From positions 1 through 6,821 of the forward strand of contig JBEINZ010000175.1 in assembly GCA_040377825.1 (NCBI GenBank): a stretch of DNA of 6,821 nucleotides, in the 5' to 3' direction. Below, in pieces: positions 6,083 to 6,821 of the stretch (position 1 is its first letter; every line of letters begins with the position of its first letter). Position numbers and translations under genes: made by a program. The notes beneath the pieces were generated by a model. The model saw only the letters and a program-made list of their open reading frames with translations. It ran no database searches and was not told the DNA's origin. The stretch comes from JBEINZ01 sp040377825. GTDB lineage: Bacteria > Pseudomonadota > Alphaproteobacteria > Rhizobiales > Ancalomicrobiaceae.

Positions 6083-6821
6083 TCACGACCCACTTGGCGT
6101 CGCTTCGTCGTCGCGTTCCGGATCATAACGGATAAACCGGCGGCGGATGGTTCGAAAACGGATCGTGAGCATCCAGATCGGAACCAAGGCGAGCGCCCAT
6201 ATCGCCAGCGAGAGCATGAGGGCCGGCCTATTCTTCAGTCCAAACTCGGCGCCGACGACATCAAGGCAGGCGATGCGCCTATCCGGCAAGGTTACGAGTT
6301 GGGCCGCATCCGTGCCGCAGAGCAAAGAACCCGCAATTGCGCTGCTTTCGAAATAATCCCAGCCGACCACCAACAAGAAGTCGGCCACGGATCGAGCCAG
6401 GAATAAGGCACCGATCATGGCAAAGGAAAAAATGACCGAACGCATCCTCGAGGTCACAGGACGCGGTGACAGCTCGACCAGTACCGGACGCCCCGGCGGA
6501 TGCGACCGCCATTTTCTCAAAAGATGCATAACCATTGGAATGATCAGCGGGACCGAAATCGGCAGTCCGCTCTTCCATGCGGCCCATCGGCCAGCGCCTT
6601 GGATCACCGCGCCATTGGCATCGAAACAAACGATCCAATCGTCAAGGCCGCGCCGAATGCCGTTCTCGTGGCGGGAGAAATCGAATCCCGCCGTCGCGCC
6701 ATCGCCACAAAAGAATGTATCCGCCAATGACCACTTATCGAACACTTCGATCGTGTTCTGGACGACATAGAACGCAATGGTCATGCCGATCAAATGAACG
6801 AGGGCAAATAAGAAAATAATG
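6083..6821 (-). CDS. Unrecognised four-segment membrane protein, 5' end cut off
   Basis: I do not recognise a family. The frame is open from the right window edge to a TGA at 6085-6083, giving at least 245 residues. The TTG at 6793 is a possible start, but nine hydrophobic codons precede it and belong to the same membrane segment, so the true start is probably outside the window. Numbering from the first full codon (6820), predicted membrane segments are about 1-20, 87-102, 128-152 and 200-220. Arg-rich stretches at about 103-126 and 221-234 (IRFRTIRRRF) place those parts in the cytoplasm by the positive-inside rule. That leaves two periplasmic loops (21-86 and 153-199), each with exactly two cysteines (C38/C65 and C168/C185), which suggests two disulfides. 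The tail is charged (YDPERDDE). It lies on the same strand as rbsK but 219 bp away, so it is probably not in one operon with it. Confidence 0.72.
   Translation of the reverse strand, partial: IIFLFALVHLIGMTIAFYVVQNTIEVFDKWSLADTFFCGDGATAGFDFSRHENGIRRGLDDWIVCFDANGAVIQGAGRWAAWKSGLPISVPLIIPMVMHLLRKWRSHPPGRPVLVELSPRPVTSRMRSVIFSFAMIGALFLARSVADFLLVVGWDYFESSAIAGSLLCGTDAAQLVTLPDRRIACLDVVGAEFGLKNRPALMLSLAIWALALVPIWMLTIRFRTIRRRFIRYDPERDDEATPSGS

Noticed and set aside
5923..6135. Plus-strand 70-codon frame in the spacer upstream of rbsK
   Set aside because: It has a TTG start without a ribosome-binding site, runs through the palindromes and the GGCT repeat, and overlaps the end of the membrane-protein gene. 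It is better explained as chance.
6417..6770. Plus-strand frame of 117 codons over the right-end membrane-protein gene
   Set aside because: The minus-strand frame there is open to the window edge and gives orderly membrane segments, whereas this one has no hydrophobic pattern or motif.

Overview
The window looks like a piece of an alphaproteobacterial chromosome, probably Hyphomicrobiales. The evidence is the GC-rich, densely packed genes, an ArgE of the type common in that class, and palindromic intergenic DNA of the kind scattered through those genomes. This placement is an inference from sequence style and remembered family resemblance; no search was run. There is no phage, insertion sequence, CRISPR array, tRNA or rRNA.

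Left part (1-3681): a divergent envelope-glycan locus. The minus strand carries the first 63 codons of a ChbG/YdjC/HpnK-family deacetylase, cut by the left edge. A 103-bp intergenic region separates it from two plus-strand genes. These are a GtrB/CsbB/ArnC-like polyprenyl-phosphate glycosyltransferase (GT2) and, joined by an ATGA stop/start overlap, a large YfhO-family membrane protein, a predicted GT-C-type transferase. Together they suggest a three-step system: load a sugar on a lipid carrier, possibly deacetylate it, and transfer it to an envelope acceptor on the outer face of the inner membrane. The separate parts have precedents (CsbB/YfhO in Bacillus; FlmF2/NaxD in Francisella). The combination seen here is the most interesting feature of the window.

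Middle part (3745-5863): two housekeeping genes placed tail to tail. argE (M20 acetylornithine deacetylase, plus strand) and rbsK (ribokinase, minus strand) overlap by 23 bp at their 3' ends. Neither has an evident functional link to the glycan genes.

Right part (5864-6821): a 219-bp spacer with two hairpin-forming palindromes and a five-copy GGCT tandem repeat, then an unrecognised minus-strand membrane protein. That protein has four predicted membrane segments and a cysteine pair in each predicted periplasmic loop, and its 5' end is cut by the right edge.
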